Below, piece by piece: positions 8,072 to 17,069 of a DNA stretch of 64,000 nucleotides (position 1 is its first letter; each line of letters starts with the position of its first letter). The notes below the pieces were generated by a model that saw only the letters and a program-made list of their open reading frames with translations, did no database searches and had not been told where the DNA came from. The position numbers and the translations under genes are program-made. Source of the stretch: Mycobacterium sp. IS-1264. Its GTDB lineage: Bacteria; Actinomycetota; Actinomycetes; Mycobacteriales; Mycobacteriaceae. Location: contig NZ_MBES01000064.1 of the NCBI RefSeq assembly GCF_001954195.1, forward strand, positions 52,830-116,829. Direction: 5' to 3'.

Positions 8072-8544
8072 TAACCGCGGCGCACCGTGCGATCGAGAAT
8101 GCCCAGCGTCGCCCGTAGCGCGCCCTCGGACAACACCGGGAAGATTCCGGCGTCGCGCCACTTCTGATCGATGTTCGACCAGTCGTAAAACGCGGTGACC
8201 ACGGTGCCCGTCCCGTCGTCGGCCGGCTGGAGCCGGTAGCCGTAGACGTGGCCGATGGGTGGCTTGATCTGGCCCAGCACCGTCCACGCGATGAGCCGAT
8301 CCCGCTCGAACTCGGTGATGCTGACGGTGACGTCGTATTTGCCGAACTGCGGGAAGTCGTTCAGCGCTTCGCGGTCCATGTGGACCACGAAGGTGTCGCC
8401 GACGGCCGCCACCGGGTCGCCTTCGGCGTCCTGCAGCATCCCCGATGAGTCGATCGCGACGTGCCCCTGCGGGTCACACAGCAGCGCGAAGATGTCGGGC
8501 GCCGTGGCCGGGATGATGCGATCGATCTCGATGCGTTCGGTCAT
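8059..8544 (-). CDS. SRPBCC-family protein (polyketide cyclase/START-like)
   Basis: A 161-residue protein from the ATG giving MTERIEIDRIIPATAPDIF; a TTG four codons upstream is an alternative. The START/Bet v1-like fold shows in the early IPATAPDIFALLCDPQGHVAID and in GYRLQPADDGTGTVVTAFYDWS with a long C-terminal helix (LSEGALRATLGILDRTVRRG). Such proteins bind hydrophobic ligands or act as cyclases. No catalytic residues identify a reaction. It is the first gene upstream of, and divergent from, the PPE gene. Confidence 0.75.
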   Translation of the reverse strand: MTERIEIDRIIPATAPDIFALLCDPQGHVAIDSSGMLQDAEGDPVAAVGDTFVVHMDREALNDFPQFGKYDVTVSITEFERDRLIAWTVLGQIKPPIGHVYGYRLQPADDGTGTVVTAFYDWSNIDQKWRDAGIFPVLSEGALRATLGILDRTVRRGYQAS

Positions 8545-8660
8545 GATTCCCCGCAACCCCCGAAGATGAGATGGTCAATCACTTTACGGCTATTCGCCGG
8601 GGGAACTCGACCAGATCGGGTGTGCGGCAGTGGGTATACGGTTGGCGCTGGAAAAATCAC

Positions 8661-8677
8661 ATTAACTTGCGATTAAC
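8661..8677. promoter_or_regulatory. 11-bp-spaced ATTAAC direct repeat upstream of the PPE gene
   Basis: ATTAAC occurs at 8661-8666 and 8672-8677, exactly 11 bp apart, about 70 bp before the PPE start. The same stretch, CAC-ATTAAC...ATTAAC-GTG, also has partial dyad symmetry. One-helical-turn direct repeats are typical of OmpR/PhoP-type response regulators. No regulator can be named from this. Confidence 0.3.
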
Positions 8678-8747
8678 GTGGCACGAACGGGGCACGACAC
8701 GGCGGCGTAGGGCCGCTTCGGCGCGACCTGCGGGAGGGTGTGTAGCG

Positions 8748-10055
8748 ATGGACTTCGCGGCATTGCCACCGGAAATCAATTCCGGGCGGATGTATGCCGG
8801 TGCTGGGTCGGGCCCCATGCTGGCCGCCGCCGCTGCGTGGGACACGCTGGCCGCCGAACTGCGTTCCGCGGCCGGTGCGTATCAATCGGTGATGGCCGGA
8901 TTGATCGCCGGCCCGTGGCTGGGCCCCTCCGCCGCGTCGATGGCAGCCGCCGCTGCCACCAGCGCGGCCTGGATTGACGCGACCGCCGCGCAGGCCGAGC
9001 AGACCTCCGTCCAGGCCAAGATGGCGGCCGCCGCATACGAGACGGCGTTCGCGGACACGGTGCCCCCGCCGGCCATCGCGGCCAACCGCAGTTTGCTTGC
9101 AATGCTGGTGGCCACGAACCTCTTCGGGCAGAACACCCCCGCCATCGCGACCACCGAGGCCGACTATGCGGAGATGTGGGCCCAGGACGCCGCGGCGATG
9201 TACGCCTACGCGTTCTCGTCGGCGTCCGCGACCACGCTCTCGCCGTTCACCGAACCACCGCAAACCACCCGCCCGGCAGCGCTGGCCGACCAGGCCGCCG
9301 CCGTCGGCCAGAGCACCGGCACCGCCGCCGGGAGCGTCCAAAGCACCGTTTCGTCGCTGGCCGCGGTGCCCAACGCGCTGACCGGCCTAGCCGCCCCGGC
9401 CGCGGCCGACCCACCGTCGCTGCTGACCCTGATCAACCTCCTGGGCAGCCTGAGCTCAATCTTTGTCGACCCAGAAATCGGGGCGGCGGGACTTACCGTC
9501 GGCACGGTGGCCCTGCCCTTCGACACTGTGAGTGCCCTGACCGGTACCCACACCGACGAGATCGTCAGTGGCTGGGCTGGCATCCAGCCCTGGCCGGGCA
9601 ACGCACCGGTGCCGCCGACACCGTTCCCCGTGATCACCAACCTCAGCGGGGGGACGACGGCGTCGGCGTCCCTGGGCGGGGCGAACAAAATCGGCGCACT
9701 GTCGGTGCCCGCGGGCTGGACCGCCGAGGCCGCCCCGGCGGTGCGGCCGGCCGCGCTCGGGTTGCCGGCGGCCAGCGCAGGTGCCGCACCCAACGCCGCG
9801 CTGACCATTGGTACCGGTAGTCCGCTAGGCGACATGGCCGTCGGGGCGACGGCCAGCCGAGCCCTCAGCGGGGCCCTCGGCACGGGTCGCCGGGAAGGCG
9901 CCAGAACGCCTGCCAGTGGCACGGAGTCGCTCGAACGAGGCGGCGTCGTCAAGGGAATCGCCGCCGAGCTGCGGGAACTGGCTGAGCTTCGCGACTCGGG
10001 AGTGCTGACCGAAGAAGAATTCCTCGAGCTGAAACGACGTCTTCTCGGCCGCTGA
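8748..10055 (+). CDS. PPE family protein, SVP subgroup, with C-terminal SHOCT-like tail
   Basis: The start at ATG 8748 gives [20 protein letters not shown], the hallmark PPE N-terminus; 435 residues. The PPE helical domain spans about residues 1-175 ([36 protein letters not shown]). [10 protein letters not shown] near residue 320 matches the GxxSVPxxW motif of the SVP subgroup. The last 30 residues ([19 protein letters not shown]...) look like a SHOCT helical hairpin, unusual as a PPE ending. PPE proteins are exported by type VII secretion, usually with a PE partner; no PE gene is adjacent. Confidence 0.92.
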   Translation: MDFAALPPEINSGRMYAGAGSGPMLAAAAAWDTLAAELRSAAGAYQSVMAGLIAGPWLGPSAASMAAAAATSAAWIDATAAQAEQTSVQAKMAAAAYETAFADTVPPPAIAANRSLLAMLVATNLFGQNTPAIATTEADYAEMWAQDAAAMYAYAFSSASATTLSPFTEPPQTTRPAALADQAAAVGQSTGTAAGSVQSTVSSLAAVPNALTGLAAPAAADPPSLLTLINLLGSLSSIFVDPEIGAAGLTVGTVALPFDTVSALTGTHTDEIVSGWAGIQPWPGNAPVPPTPFPVITNLSGGTTASASLGGANKIGALSVPAGWTAEAAPAVRPAALGLPAASAGAAPNAALTIGTGSPLGDMAVGATASRALSGALGTGRREGARTPASGTESLERGGVVKGIAAELRELAELRDSGVLTEEEFLELKRRLLGR

Positions 10056-10203
10056 CCGGCCGGACGCGCTCGACAGGCGACGAACCGCGGACCTTCCTAT
10101 GATGAGGGGGTCCGGGGTGAAGCTTTCATCGAATCGCATGCGCGACATCACCTTCAGTCCACGTCGCCGAAATTCTCGCGGGCGTTCTAGGAGGGCCATC
10201 GGC

Positions 10204-10541
10204 GTGAGCAGTGCTAACGACGAGCAGGATTTCCGCAATCTGGCGGTGAATCGACTGCGGCCCAGCGAACTTCACTGGGCGCTCAACCATGACTCGGTGC
10301 ACGGGATCGCGTACGCGTTCCGGCACCCCGTCGCCGTGGCGGAAGCCACTGACGATCCGAACGACGACAGAAAGACCTACCTGGTCCGGGTCCGCCGCGA
10401 TGATCTCGCCAACGCGCTGGGAAAGATCAACGACTGGATCACCCAAAATCCGGGCCCCGCCGGCATGCACGCTTACGGATTTGTCCGGGCCCTGTCCCGG
10501 GAAGGCCTCAGCGAACGCAGAACCGGCGGCGAAGAACACCG
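10204..10541 (+). CDS. Conserved small hypothetical protein
   Basis: The GTG start at 10204 is preceded at 8 nt by AGGAGGG (10189-10195), which decides it over an ATG at 10099. The frame runs on to the TGA ending near 10545. The product is about 113 residues, soluble and acidic, with FRNLAVNRLRPSELHWALNH and KTYLVRVRRDDLANALGKI segments. No domain is recognised and there is no signal or membrane segment. It lies between the PPE and pknE genes on the same strand. Confidence 0.6.
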
Positions 10542-10641
10542 CTGATCCGGCACGCTGCCATTCTCCGCATTCACCGTGCCCCCCGGTTGCCCAAACCATT
10601 AGCCTTATGCCTGGCACGCCACCGCGGGTGAGGAGTCGGCG

Positions 10642-12468
10642 ATGAGTGACACGACCGCGGATCCGCGGGAGGGTTCGGAGTTCGGGCCGTATCGGCTGCG
10701 GCGGCTGGTCGGTCGCGGCGGCATGGGCGACGTCTATGAGGCCGAGGACACGGTGCGGGAGCGGATCGTGGCGCTGAAGCTGATGTCACCGACCCTGTCC
10801 AGCGATCCGGTGTTTCGTTCACGCATGCAACGCGAGGCCCGGACCGCGGGACGCCTGCAGGAGCCCCACGTCGTGCCGATCCACGACTTCGGCGAGATCG
10901 ACGGGCAGCTCTACGTGGACATGCGGCTGATCGACGGCATGGACGTGGCGACCATGCTGAGTCGCTACGGGCCGCTGTCCCCGCCGCGGGCGGTGGCGAT
11001 TGTGCGCCAAATCGGCTCGGCGCTCGATGCCGCACATGCCGCCGGAGTGCTGCATCGCGACGTGAAGCCGGAGAACATTCTGGTGAGCGCGGATGACTTC
11101 GCCTACCTCGTCGATTTCGGTATCGCCAGCGCCACCTCCGACGAGAAGCTGACGCAGTTCGGCACCACCGTAGGCACCTTCAAATACATGGCGCCCGAGC
11201 GGTTTACCGACGCCGACGTGACCTACCGGGCCGACATCTACGCGCTGACGTGTGTGCTGTACGAGTGCCTGACCGGGTCGCCGCCCTATCGGGGCGACCA
11301 GATCAGCGTGATGGGTGCACACCTGAATCAGGCGATCCCGCGGCCCAGTGCGGCGCGGCCGAGCATTCCGGTCGCCTTCGACAGCGTGATCGCCTGCGGC
11401 ATGGCCAAAGAGCCCGCGGACCGCTATGCCACCTGCGGTGATCTGTCGGCGGCCGCGTACGCGGCGCTGGCCACGCCCGATCAGGATCGCGCCACCGACA
11501 TCCTGCAGCGAAGCCAACTGGCCGCGCGCCCGGCCGCGTTTGCCGGCCAACCCCCCGGCGGTGTCGCGCCGTCGCCGCCCGCGGTCGCAACCCACGCACC
11601 GCCGACGGCACCGCCACCGGGCCCGGGCCCGGGCTGGGCGTCGGCCACGGGGTCACCGGTCGGTCCCGGCGGACCGGTGCCACAGCCGACGGGATGGGGA
11701 GGCGCTCCCGCCTGGGCGCCAGGCGATTTGGGCGCGGGTACCCCGCCGTGGGGCCAACCGCCTCAGCGCGGCTACAAGCCCTGGCTCTGGGTCGGCGTCG
11801 CCGCCGTCGTCGCGGTGGCGGTCGTCGGCGTCGTCCTCGTGGTCGCCCTTCCGTGGCGGAAGGCGTCCCCGCCCGCGCCAACGCCCCCGCCGCAGCCGGC
11901 CGACGCCGTCGAGTTGCGAGTGCTCGACGACGGCGTGTTTGTCGGCAGCTCGGCAGCATCGACGACGATCGACATCTTCAATGAACCCATCTGTCCGCCA
12001 TGCGGCAGCTTCATCCGGTCCAATGCGGGCGATATCGACAGTGCGGTGAACAACAAGAAGCTCGCGGTGCGCTATCACCTGCTCAACTTCCTCGACGACA
12101 GATCGCACAGCAAGGACTACTCGACCCGGGCGGTGGCGGCGACGTATTGCGTTGCCGCGCAAAATGATCCGAAGCTCTACAGCGCCTTCTACACTGGGCT
12201 TTTCGCGAGCAACTTCCAGCCTGCGGAGAACGCGGCGCAGGATCGCACCGACGGCGAACTGGCCCAGCTGGCCAAAACCGTCGGTGTCGACCCCAGCGTG
12301 ATCAACTGCATCAAGTCGGGCGAAGACGTCGCGACCGCCAAAACCAAGGCCGGTGCCGGAGACACGACACTGGCCGGGTTCAACGCCACGGGGACGCCGT
12401 TCGTGTGGGACGGCACCAAGGCGATCAACTATCAGGACGCGACCTGGCTCACCAAGCTCATCGGGTAA
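10642..12468 (+). CDS. pknE: Receptor-type serine/threonine protein kinase with DsbA-like sensor domain (PknE)
   Basis: 608 residues. The kinase domain (about 15-280) has a Gly-rich loop (VGRGGMGDVYEAED), the VALKLM lysine, catalytic HRDVKPENIL, DFG (LVDFGIAS) and an activation loop ending GTFKYMAPERF. A Pro-rich juxtamembrane region follows, then one membrane helix (WLWVGVAAVVAVAVVGVVLVV, about 380-400). The extracellular part has a thioredoxin/DsbA-like fold with a CPPC active site (EPICPPCGSFIR). This arrangement is diagnostic for PknE, a membrane kinase linked to redox and nitric-oxide stress in M. tuberculosis. Confidence 0.93.
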   Translation: MSDTTADPREGSEFGPYRLRRLVGRGGMGDVYEAEDTVRERIVALKLMSPTLSSDPVFRSRMQREARTAGRLQEPHVVPIHDFGEIDGQLYVDMRLIDGMDVATMLSRYGPLSPPRAVAIVRQIGSALDAAHAAGVLHRDVKPENILVSADDFAYLVDFGIASATSDEKLTQFGTTVGTFKYMAPERFTDADVTYRADIYALTCVLYECLTGSPPYRGDQISVMGAHLNQAIPRPSAARPSIPVAFDSVIACGMAKEPADRYATCGDLSAAAYAALATPDQDRATDILQRSQLAARPAAFAGQPPGGVAPSPPAVATHAPPTAPPPGPGPGWASATGSPVGPGGPVPQPTGWGGAPAWAPGDLGAGTPPWGQPPQRGYKPWLWVGVAAVVAVAVVGVVLVVALPWRKASPPAPTPPPQPADAVELRVLDDGVFVGSSAASTTIDIFNEPICPPCGSFIRSNAGDIDSAVNNKKLAVRYHLLNFLDDRSHSKDYSTRAVAATYCVAAQNDPKLYSAFYTGLFASNFQPAENAAQDRTDGELAQLAKTVGVDPSVINCIKSGEDVATAKTKAGAGDTTLAGFNATGTPFVWDGTKAINYQDATWLTKLIG

Positions 12469-12519
12469 TCCCGCGAGTCGCTGCGGCGTTTTGGCCCGTT
12501 CTGCGTCGATGATCCATCC

Positions 12520-13194
12520 ATGGCGCGCACCACGAGGGCCTCGATCGCGGCGGCCGCGTGCCTCGTAGTCGCTCCGGTGTGTGGGGCGGTCTCCGTGTCG
12601 TGGGTCGCATCGGCCGGCGCGGCGCATGCCGAAACCGGCATGTCCGTCCCGGACGCCAACTACGAGCTGGGGATGTACGGCGACCCCGCCGCGGCCGCGC
12701 GCTATTGGCGCAAGCAACATTCCTCGGACTGCGGGGAGATGGCGGTGGCCGACGCGGTTGGCGAGATCACCGGCCGTGAGCCCACCGAGCAGCAGATCAC
12801 GGCGGTAGCCGAAACCACCCCCAGCACAGCGGGTCCCGGACCGATCTGGAGGCGCTCCGGCAACACCGACATCCGAAACCTGCCGGCGCTGTTCTGGCAC
12901 TACTGGATCAGGGCCGACAACATCCAGACCACTCTGAATGCGCTGGAGCAGGATTTGGCCGACAGGCGCAAGATCGTCGTGATCCTCAACGCCGAAACCA
13001 TCTGGAACCGGCCGGGCAGGCGCGACCTGGCCAACCACTTTGTCGCGGTAACCGGCATCGACACCAAGGCCGGTGCGGTGCACCTCAACGACAGCGGGAT
13101 CGACACCGGCCGCGACGAGCGGATACCGATCGCGACGTTCGAGCGCGCGTGGGCCCCCAACCACAATTCGGCCGTCGTCACAAAGGACCGCTGA
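12520..13194 (+). CDS. Secreted C39-like papain-fold protein (paralogue of 5515-6327)
   Basis: 224 residues with an N-terminal signal peptide (ASIAAAACLVVAPVCGAV...) and probable cleavage near AGAAHA. The C39-like core has HSSDCGEMAVADAVGEITG (Cys), NHFVAVTGIDTK (His) and HLNDSGID (Asn/Asp). The YGDPAAAARYWRKQ segment before the Cys matches YGDPGAAVKFWRAQ in the lipoprotein at 5515-6327, showing common ancestry. It lacks a lipobox, so it should be released. It starts 51 bp after pknE on the same strand. Its activity and target are unknown. Confidence 0.8.
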   Translation: MARTTRASIAAAACLVVAPVCGAVSVSWVASAGAAHAETGMSVPDANYELGMYGDPAAAARYWRKQHSSDCGEMAVADAVGEITGREPTEQQITAVAETTPSTAGPGPIWRRSGNTDIRNLPALFWHYWIRADNIQTTLNALEQDLADRRKIVVILNAETIWNRPGRRDLANHFVAVTGIDTKAGAVHLNDSGIDTGRDERIPIATFERAWAPNHNSAVVTKDR

Positions 13195-13233
13195 GGCACT
13201 TCCGCCGATCAGGCCAGCCTCTAGGCTGACAAG

Positions 13234-13854
13234 GTGTCGGTTGCTCAACGCGAACGTGCCGCCCTCGTCGAAACCATGCGCAGCGTCGGGCCCGAGGCTC
13301 CCACCCTCTGCGAAGGCTGGACCACCCGGGACCTGGCCGCCCATCTGGTGATCCGCGAATACCGCCTCGACGCCGCGCCCGGCATCGTCATCCCGCTCTT
13401 CGCCGCCCGCACCGACAAGGTGCAAAAGGACGTGGTGCAACGCAGCGACTGGGAGGAGCTGCTGGACAAGGTCGCATCCGGTCCGCCCGTCTACTCGCCG
13501 CTCAAACTGCTCGATCCGGTGGCCAACGTCGCGGAGATGTTCATCCACCACGAGGATGTGCGGCGCGCGCAGCCGGGCTGGGAGCCGCGCACGCTCGCGC
13601 CGGCTCTGGTCTCCAAACTGCGTCGCACCCTGCCGCTGATGGCCCGGCTAACGCTGGCGAAGGTTCCCGGCCGCATCGCATTGCGCACCCCGGAGGGCAA
13701 GACGGTGCTGACCGCGGGGCGGGGCCCGGCCGTCACGGTCACCGGCGCACCAGAGGAGCTGCTGTTGTTCGCCGTCGGGCGCCAGGCGCGAGTCGACTTC
13801 ACGGGCGATGCGGCCGCGGTCCAAGCGGTTCGCGACGCGCCCAAGGGGTTGTAG
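13234..13854 (+). CDS. TIGR03085-family protein (DinB/mycothiol-dependent-like metal-binding fold)
   Basis: 206 residues from a GTG start. The early part, LCEGWTTRDLAAHLVIREYR, and FIHHEDVRRAQPGWEPR carry the conserved histidines of the actinobacterial TIGR03085 family, related to maleylpyruvate-isomerase/DinB helical bundles that bind a metal through three histidines. The family is thought to include mycothiol-dependent enzymes, but no reaction is known for this branch. It precedes the next gene by 6 bp, suggesting an operon. Confidence 0.8.
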   Translation: MSVAQRERAALVETMRSVGPEAPTLCEGWTTRDLAAHLVIREYRLDAAPGIVIPLFAARTDKVQKDVVQRSDWEELLDKVASGPPVYSPLKLLDPVANVAEMFIHHEDVRRAQPGWEPRTLAPALVSKLRRTLPLMARLTLAKVPGRIALRTPEGKTVLTAGRGPAVTVTGAPEELLLFAVGRQARVDFTGDAAAVQAVRDAPKGL

Positions 13855-13860
13855 CCCGCG

Positions 13861-14748
13861 ATGCCCAGAGAACCGCGACTGGCCCGACGCTTTTACGACC
13901 GATTCGAGCCCGTGCACGCGGCGACGTACTTTGCGCCGGAGGCGCGGGCGGCGCTGGACGGGCTGGGTTACCGCGGCTTCTGGATGGGCTACTTCGCCGC
14001 CCGGTCCGCGCCGCTGGGCATCGTGCCGACAGAGGTGGTGACCGCGACCTTCTACAACTTCGCGCCCGAGCGCGTCGCGAAGGCCCTGCCCGCGGCATGG
14101 CAGATCGCCGGTCCGCAAGCCGCGCTGCACGCCCGGCAGGAATCCGCGGTTGCGGCGCTGAGTCGCTACGGCATCATCGTAGACGAAAACGTCCGCACCG
14201 CAGCCGAATTGGCGGCAAAGGCGGCCCGACAGGCCCCTTTCGACGGGCGGCCGCTGTTCGCCGCGAACCTGGCGCTGCCGTGGCCCGACGATCCGCTGGC
14301 CGCGCTATGGCACGCGACGACGCTGTTGCGCGAGCAGCGCGGCGACGGCCATGTGGCCGTACTGGCCGCGGCGGGCATCTCCGGTCGGGAATCCAACGTG
14401 TTGCACGCTGCGGCGGGCAAAGTCCCCCGTGACTACATCGCCCGCACCCGCGACTACGACGAGGACGCGTGGCGCCAGCAGGAGCAGCGGCTCGCCGAGC
14501 GGGGCCTGCTCGATGGCGACGGATCGCTGACCGCGGCGGGCCGGCAGCTGAAGGACCACATCGAAACGAGCACCGACGCACTCGCGCTGTCGGCGCTGGA
14601 TGCGCTGAGCGACGACGAGGTGGAGGCCCTGTTTCGGGCGCTCACGCCGATCGCCCGGGCGGTGATCGCCGGCGGCGACGTCCCCGCCGTCACGCCGATG
14701 AATCTGCACCGCGACGAATTGCACGACGCCAGCGCACATTTGGCCTAG
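13861..14748 (+). CDS. SCO6745-family protein (MarR/HTH-like fold, unknown function)
   Basis: 295 residues, recognisable by RRFYDRFEPVHAATYFAPEARAAL, GFWMGYFAARSAPLG and the later LLREQRGDGHVAVLAAAGISG and TRDYDEDAWRQQEQRL segments typical of actinobacterial SCO6745-like proteins. The C-terminal part resembles a winged helix (RGLLDGDGSLTAAGRQL). No enzyme activity is established. It starts 6 bp after the TIGR03085 gene and ends with a 4-bp convergent overlap with the STAS gene. Confidence 0.75.
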   Translation: MPREPRLARRFYDRFEPVHAATYFAPEARAALDGLGYRGFWMGYFAARSAPLGIVPTEVVTATFYNFAPERVAKALPAAWQIAGPQAALHARQESAVAALSRYGIIVDENVRTAAELAAKAARQAPFDGRPLFAANLALPWPDDPLAALWHATTLLREQRGDGHVAVLAAAGISGRESNVLHAAAGKVPRDYIARTRDYDEDAWRQQEQRLAERGLLDGDGSLTAAGRQLKDHIETSTDALALSALDALSDDEVEALFRALTPIARAVIAGGDVPAVTPMNLHRDELHDASAHLA

Positions 14749-15062
14749 GGCGACGGCGCGGCTTCGACGGTCGCAACCTTGTTGAGACCGCTGATGGTGA
14801 GGACGCGAACCAGCAGGGGATGCACGATGACATGCAGGCCGTCGACCTTGTCGGCTTGATCGAATAGCGCGTTGATGGCCCTGCTGTCGAGGTACTTGAT
14901 CGTGCTGAGATCGACGGTGATTGGGTTGCGAGTCCCCGCGCTGGCGGCGTCGAGCGCATGGATGAACTGACTGATGTTGCTGAGATCGATCTCGCCCGTC
15001 GCAATCAGCCGCGGCGTCCCATCGGGGCCACGCTCGATGTTCAGGGTGAGCGGGGGGGCCAT
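14745..15062 (-). CDS. STAS-domain anti-sigma-factor antagonist
   Basis: 105 residues forming a single STAS domain: LIATGEIDLSNISQFIHAL and VDLSTIKYLDSRAINALF. The LDSRAI serine sits where anti-sigma antagonists such as SpoIIAA/RsbV are phosphorylated by their cognate kinase. Such proteins sequester an anti-sigma factor in partner-switching cascades. No anti-sigma kinase or sigma gene is adjacent, so its partner lies elsewhere. The start is ATG with the divergent F420 oxidoreductase 93 bp away. Confidence 0.85.
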   Translation of the reverse strand: MAPPLTLNIERGPDGTPRLIATGEIDLSNISQFIHALDAASAGTRNPITVDLSTIKYLDSRAINALFDQADKVDGLHVIVHPLLVRVLTISGLNKVATVEAAPSP

Positions 15063-15155
15063 CAGGTGATCCTCGCATGCACGTCAACCAGCGTGTCGCG
15101 GTGGAGTGAATAGTGCGCGGGCACACCCGCGATCGCAGGGAGGTACCTTTCGACA

Positions 15156-16175
15156 ATGCAGGTCGACGTGATGGCCGTTCCGCAGCCGTTGGGGCAGATC
15201 GCCGACATTGCCCGACGCACGCAGGCCTCGGGGTTTTCTGGTCTTCTTTTCACCGAAACGGGGCGCACCGCCTACCTCAACGCCGCGGTTGCCTCGCAGG
15301 CCGCGCCCGGCCTCGAACTCTCGACCGGCGTTGCGGTCGCCTTCCCGCGCAGCCCGTTCGTCACCGCGGCGACCGCGTGGGAACTCCAGGAGGCGACCAA
15401 CGGCAAGTTTCGGCTGGGCCTTGGCACGCAGGTTCGCAGACACGTGGTGCGCCGCTACGGGATGCCCTTCGATCGCCCCGGCCCGCGCCTGCGCGACTAC
15501 GTGCTCGCCGTGAAAGCATGCTTCACCGCCTTCCGGTCGGCGACATTGGACCACCACGGGGACTTCTACGAGCTGGACTTCATCACCCCGCAGTGGAGCC
15601 CGGGACCCATCGACGCGCCCGATCCCAAAGTCGACATCGCCGCGGTGAACCCGTGGATGCTGCGCATGGCGGGCGAGGTGGCCGACGGTGTGCACATCCA
15701 TCCGCTCGGCGAGCCCGGATATCTCGCGCGCCACGCAACGCCGAACATCGCTGCGGGAGCCGCCAATTCGGGGCGCACGCCGTCGGACATCGCGGTCATC
15801 GTGCCGGTCATCACGATCGTCGGCGACACCGACGAAGCACGCCACACCGAACGCGAACTCGTGCGAGCCAGCCTGAGCTTTTACGCAAGCACACCCAACT
15901 ACGCGTTCATCATGGACGAGGCGGGATTCGAGGGGACGACCGCGCGGATCCGCGAAAAGCAGAAGGCCGGCGACTTCAAAGGCATGGCGGCGCAGATCAG
16001 CGACGACCATCTTGCCACCTTCGCCACCGAGTCGACGTGGGACGGCCTGGCCGACGCACTGGTCGACAAGTACCAAGGAATCGCCACCCGCATCGTCCTC
16101 TACAACGCCCTCGCCGATCCCGAGCGCTTCGAGCGATACGGCGAGGTCGCGCGGCGCATATCGCCCCGGTCCTGA
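15156..16175 (+). CDS. F420-dependent LLM-class oxidoreductase (TIGR03617-like)
   Basis: 339 residues with a luciferase-like monooxygenase (TIM-barrel) fold: MQVDVMAVPQPLGQIADIAR, LELSTGVAVAFPRSPFVTAA, KFRLGLGTQVRRHVVRRYGM and VADGVHIHPLGEP are typical of mycobacterial F420-dependent family members. They use reduced coenzyme F420 for hydride transfer; the substrate is unknown. AGGGAGG lies 11 nt before the ATG. The gene stands alone, divergent from the STAS gene. Confidence 0.88.
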   Translation: MQVDVMAVPQPLGQIADIARRTQASGFSGLLFTETGRTAYLNAAVASQAAPGLELSTGVAVAFPRSPFVTAATAWELQEATNGKFRLGLGTQVRRHVVRRYGMPFDRPGPRLRDYVLAVKACFTAFRSATLDHHGDFYELDFITPQWSPGPIDAPDPKVDIAAVNPWMLRMAGEVADGVHIHPLGEPGYLARHATPNIAAGAANSGRTPSDIAVIVPVITIVGDTDEARHTERELVRASLSFYASTPNYAFIMDEAGFEGTTARIREKQKAGDFKGMAAQISDDHLATFATESTWDGLADALVDKYQGIATRIVLYNALADPERFERYGEVARRISPRS

Positions 16176-16263
16176 CGGCTTCGAACCCGAGTCTGTGATC
16201 TTCGCCAATCCCGGGACGGCGTGGCCGGCGGACTATTACCCTGGCGACAGTCAGGAGGGGAAA

Positions 16264-16404
16264 ATGGACGGATTGTTTAGCTATGGCGTGGGGGTTGGTC
16301 CGGCAATTGTGCTGCTGGCCCTAGTGGCAACGGCCTTTTTCCACAACGTTCAGAAGAAGCAGCGCCCCCGCCATTACGACGAGCAAGACGCTAACCGTCG
16401 TTGA
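16264..16404 (+). CDS. 46-residue single-pass membrane protein
   Basis: A short ORF with AGGAGGGG immediately upstream of ATG 16264. The product has one hydrophobic helix (GVGPAIVLLALVATAFF) followed by a basic and polar cytoplasmic tail (VQKKQRPRHYDEQD). Its size and layout suggest a small membrane-associated regulator or subunit, but no family is recognised. It overlaps the convergent pyridoxamine-oxidase-like gene by 14 bp. Confidence 0.55.
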   Translation: MDGLFSYGVGVGPAIVLLALVATAFFHNVQKKQRPRHYDEQDANRR

Positions 16405-16870
16405 TGAGGTCGGCGAGGAAACCGGGTAACCGGCCGGCGCCAAAGTCATAGAACCGCGCCCAGAGCGGCTCGATCGAAATGCGCACCATCTGCTTATAGG
16501 TCGATCGCACGTTGCGTTCGAACTCGGCAAGATCGGATTCGTCCATTGACCTCCTCGCCGCCGCGAGGTACTCGTCGGTGACGCCGTCGACGGTTTCGAG
16601 TGTGGCGAGGCCCCGCACCAAAAGCGCCTTCGCCGCTTCTGGGGTCGAGCCGGTGTCGATCGTCAACGCGACTTGCGGGCGGGATGAAAGCGCGCGAACT
16701 TTCGGGGAGGTCGGTGCCGTGGAGACGACGATGCGTTCGCCGGTCCAGTAGAACCCGACGGGGATGACCCGCGGGAAGCCGTCGTGTCCGTTGTAGGCGA
16801 GCCGGGCCATGGAACCGGAGAGCAGCTTCTGCGCGTCGGGGTGGCCAAGCTCCCGAGCCAACTCACTCAT
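16391..16870 (-). CDS. Pyridoxamine 5'-phosphate oxidase-fold protein (possibly F420/flavin-binding)
   Basis: 159 residues from the ATG giving MSELARELGHPDAQ, preceded by GGGAGGA at a good distance; longer extensions read through the neighbour. The split-barrel fold shows in ARLAYNGHDGFPRVIPVGFYWTGE and KVRALSSRPQVALTIDTG. Mycobacterial relatives bind FMN, F420 or heme and are often annotated as PPOX-class proteins. The start overlaps the upstream 68-residue gene by 8 bp, so the two are co-translated. Confidence 0.82.
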   Translation of the reverse strand: MSELARELGHPDAQKLLSGSMARLAYNGHDGFPRVIPVGFYWTGERIVVSTAPTSPKVRALSSRPQVALTIDTGSTPEAAKALLVRGLATLETVDGVTDEYLAAARRSMDESDLAEFERNVRSTYKQMVRISIEPLWARFYDFGAGRLPGFLADLINDG

Positions 16871-17069
16871 GGTCTTCCTCCCAACCCCACTCGTCATCGT
16901 CCAGGACATCCACGGTGAGATCGTTGTCGGCGGCGCCCTTCGTCCCGTAGGCAAAGGTGAGCAGGGTGCGGTCGTCGTCAAGAGATGCGACCGCTATGAC
17001 GGTGGCGTGCCCGATCTTCATGCGGATCCGGTCTCCGGGCTGCAATTCGTCGACACGTTTAAGGGGCAC
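16863..17069 (-). CDS. 68-residue conserved hypothetical protein
   Basis: A short soluble acidic protein (MPLKRVDELQPGDRIRMKIG...DNDLTVDVLDDDEWGWEEDHE). The VDELQPGDRIRM phrase recalls small beta-barrel or Hint-like modules, but length and lack of catalytic residues rule out an intein. Overlap of its stop with the PPOX-fold gene start indicates a two-gene operon. No function can be given. Confidence 0.55.
   Translation of the reverse strand: MPLKRVDELQPGDRIRMKIGHATVIAVASLDDDRTLLTFAYGTKGAADNDLTVDVLDDDEWGWEEDHE

Noticed and set aside
11653..13551. Long minus-strand ORF (632 codons) opposite pknE and the following genes
   Set aside because: It is antisense to clearly conserved coding sequence, has low-complexity Arg/Gly/Asp-rich composition and no domain. 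Such shadow frames are expected at this GC content.
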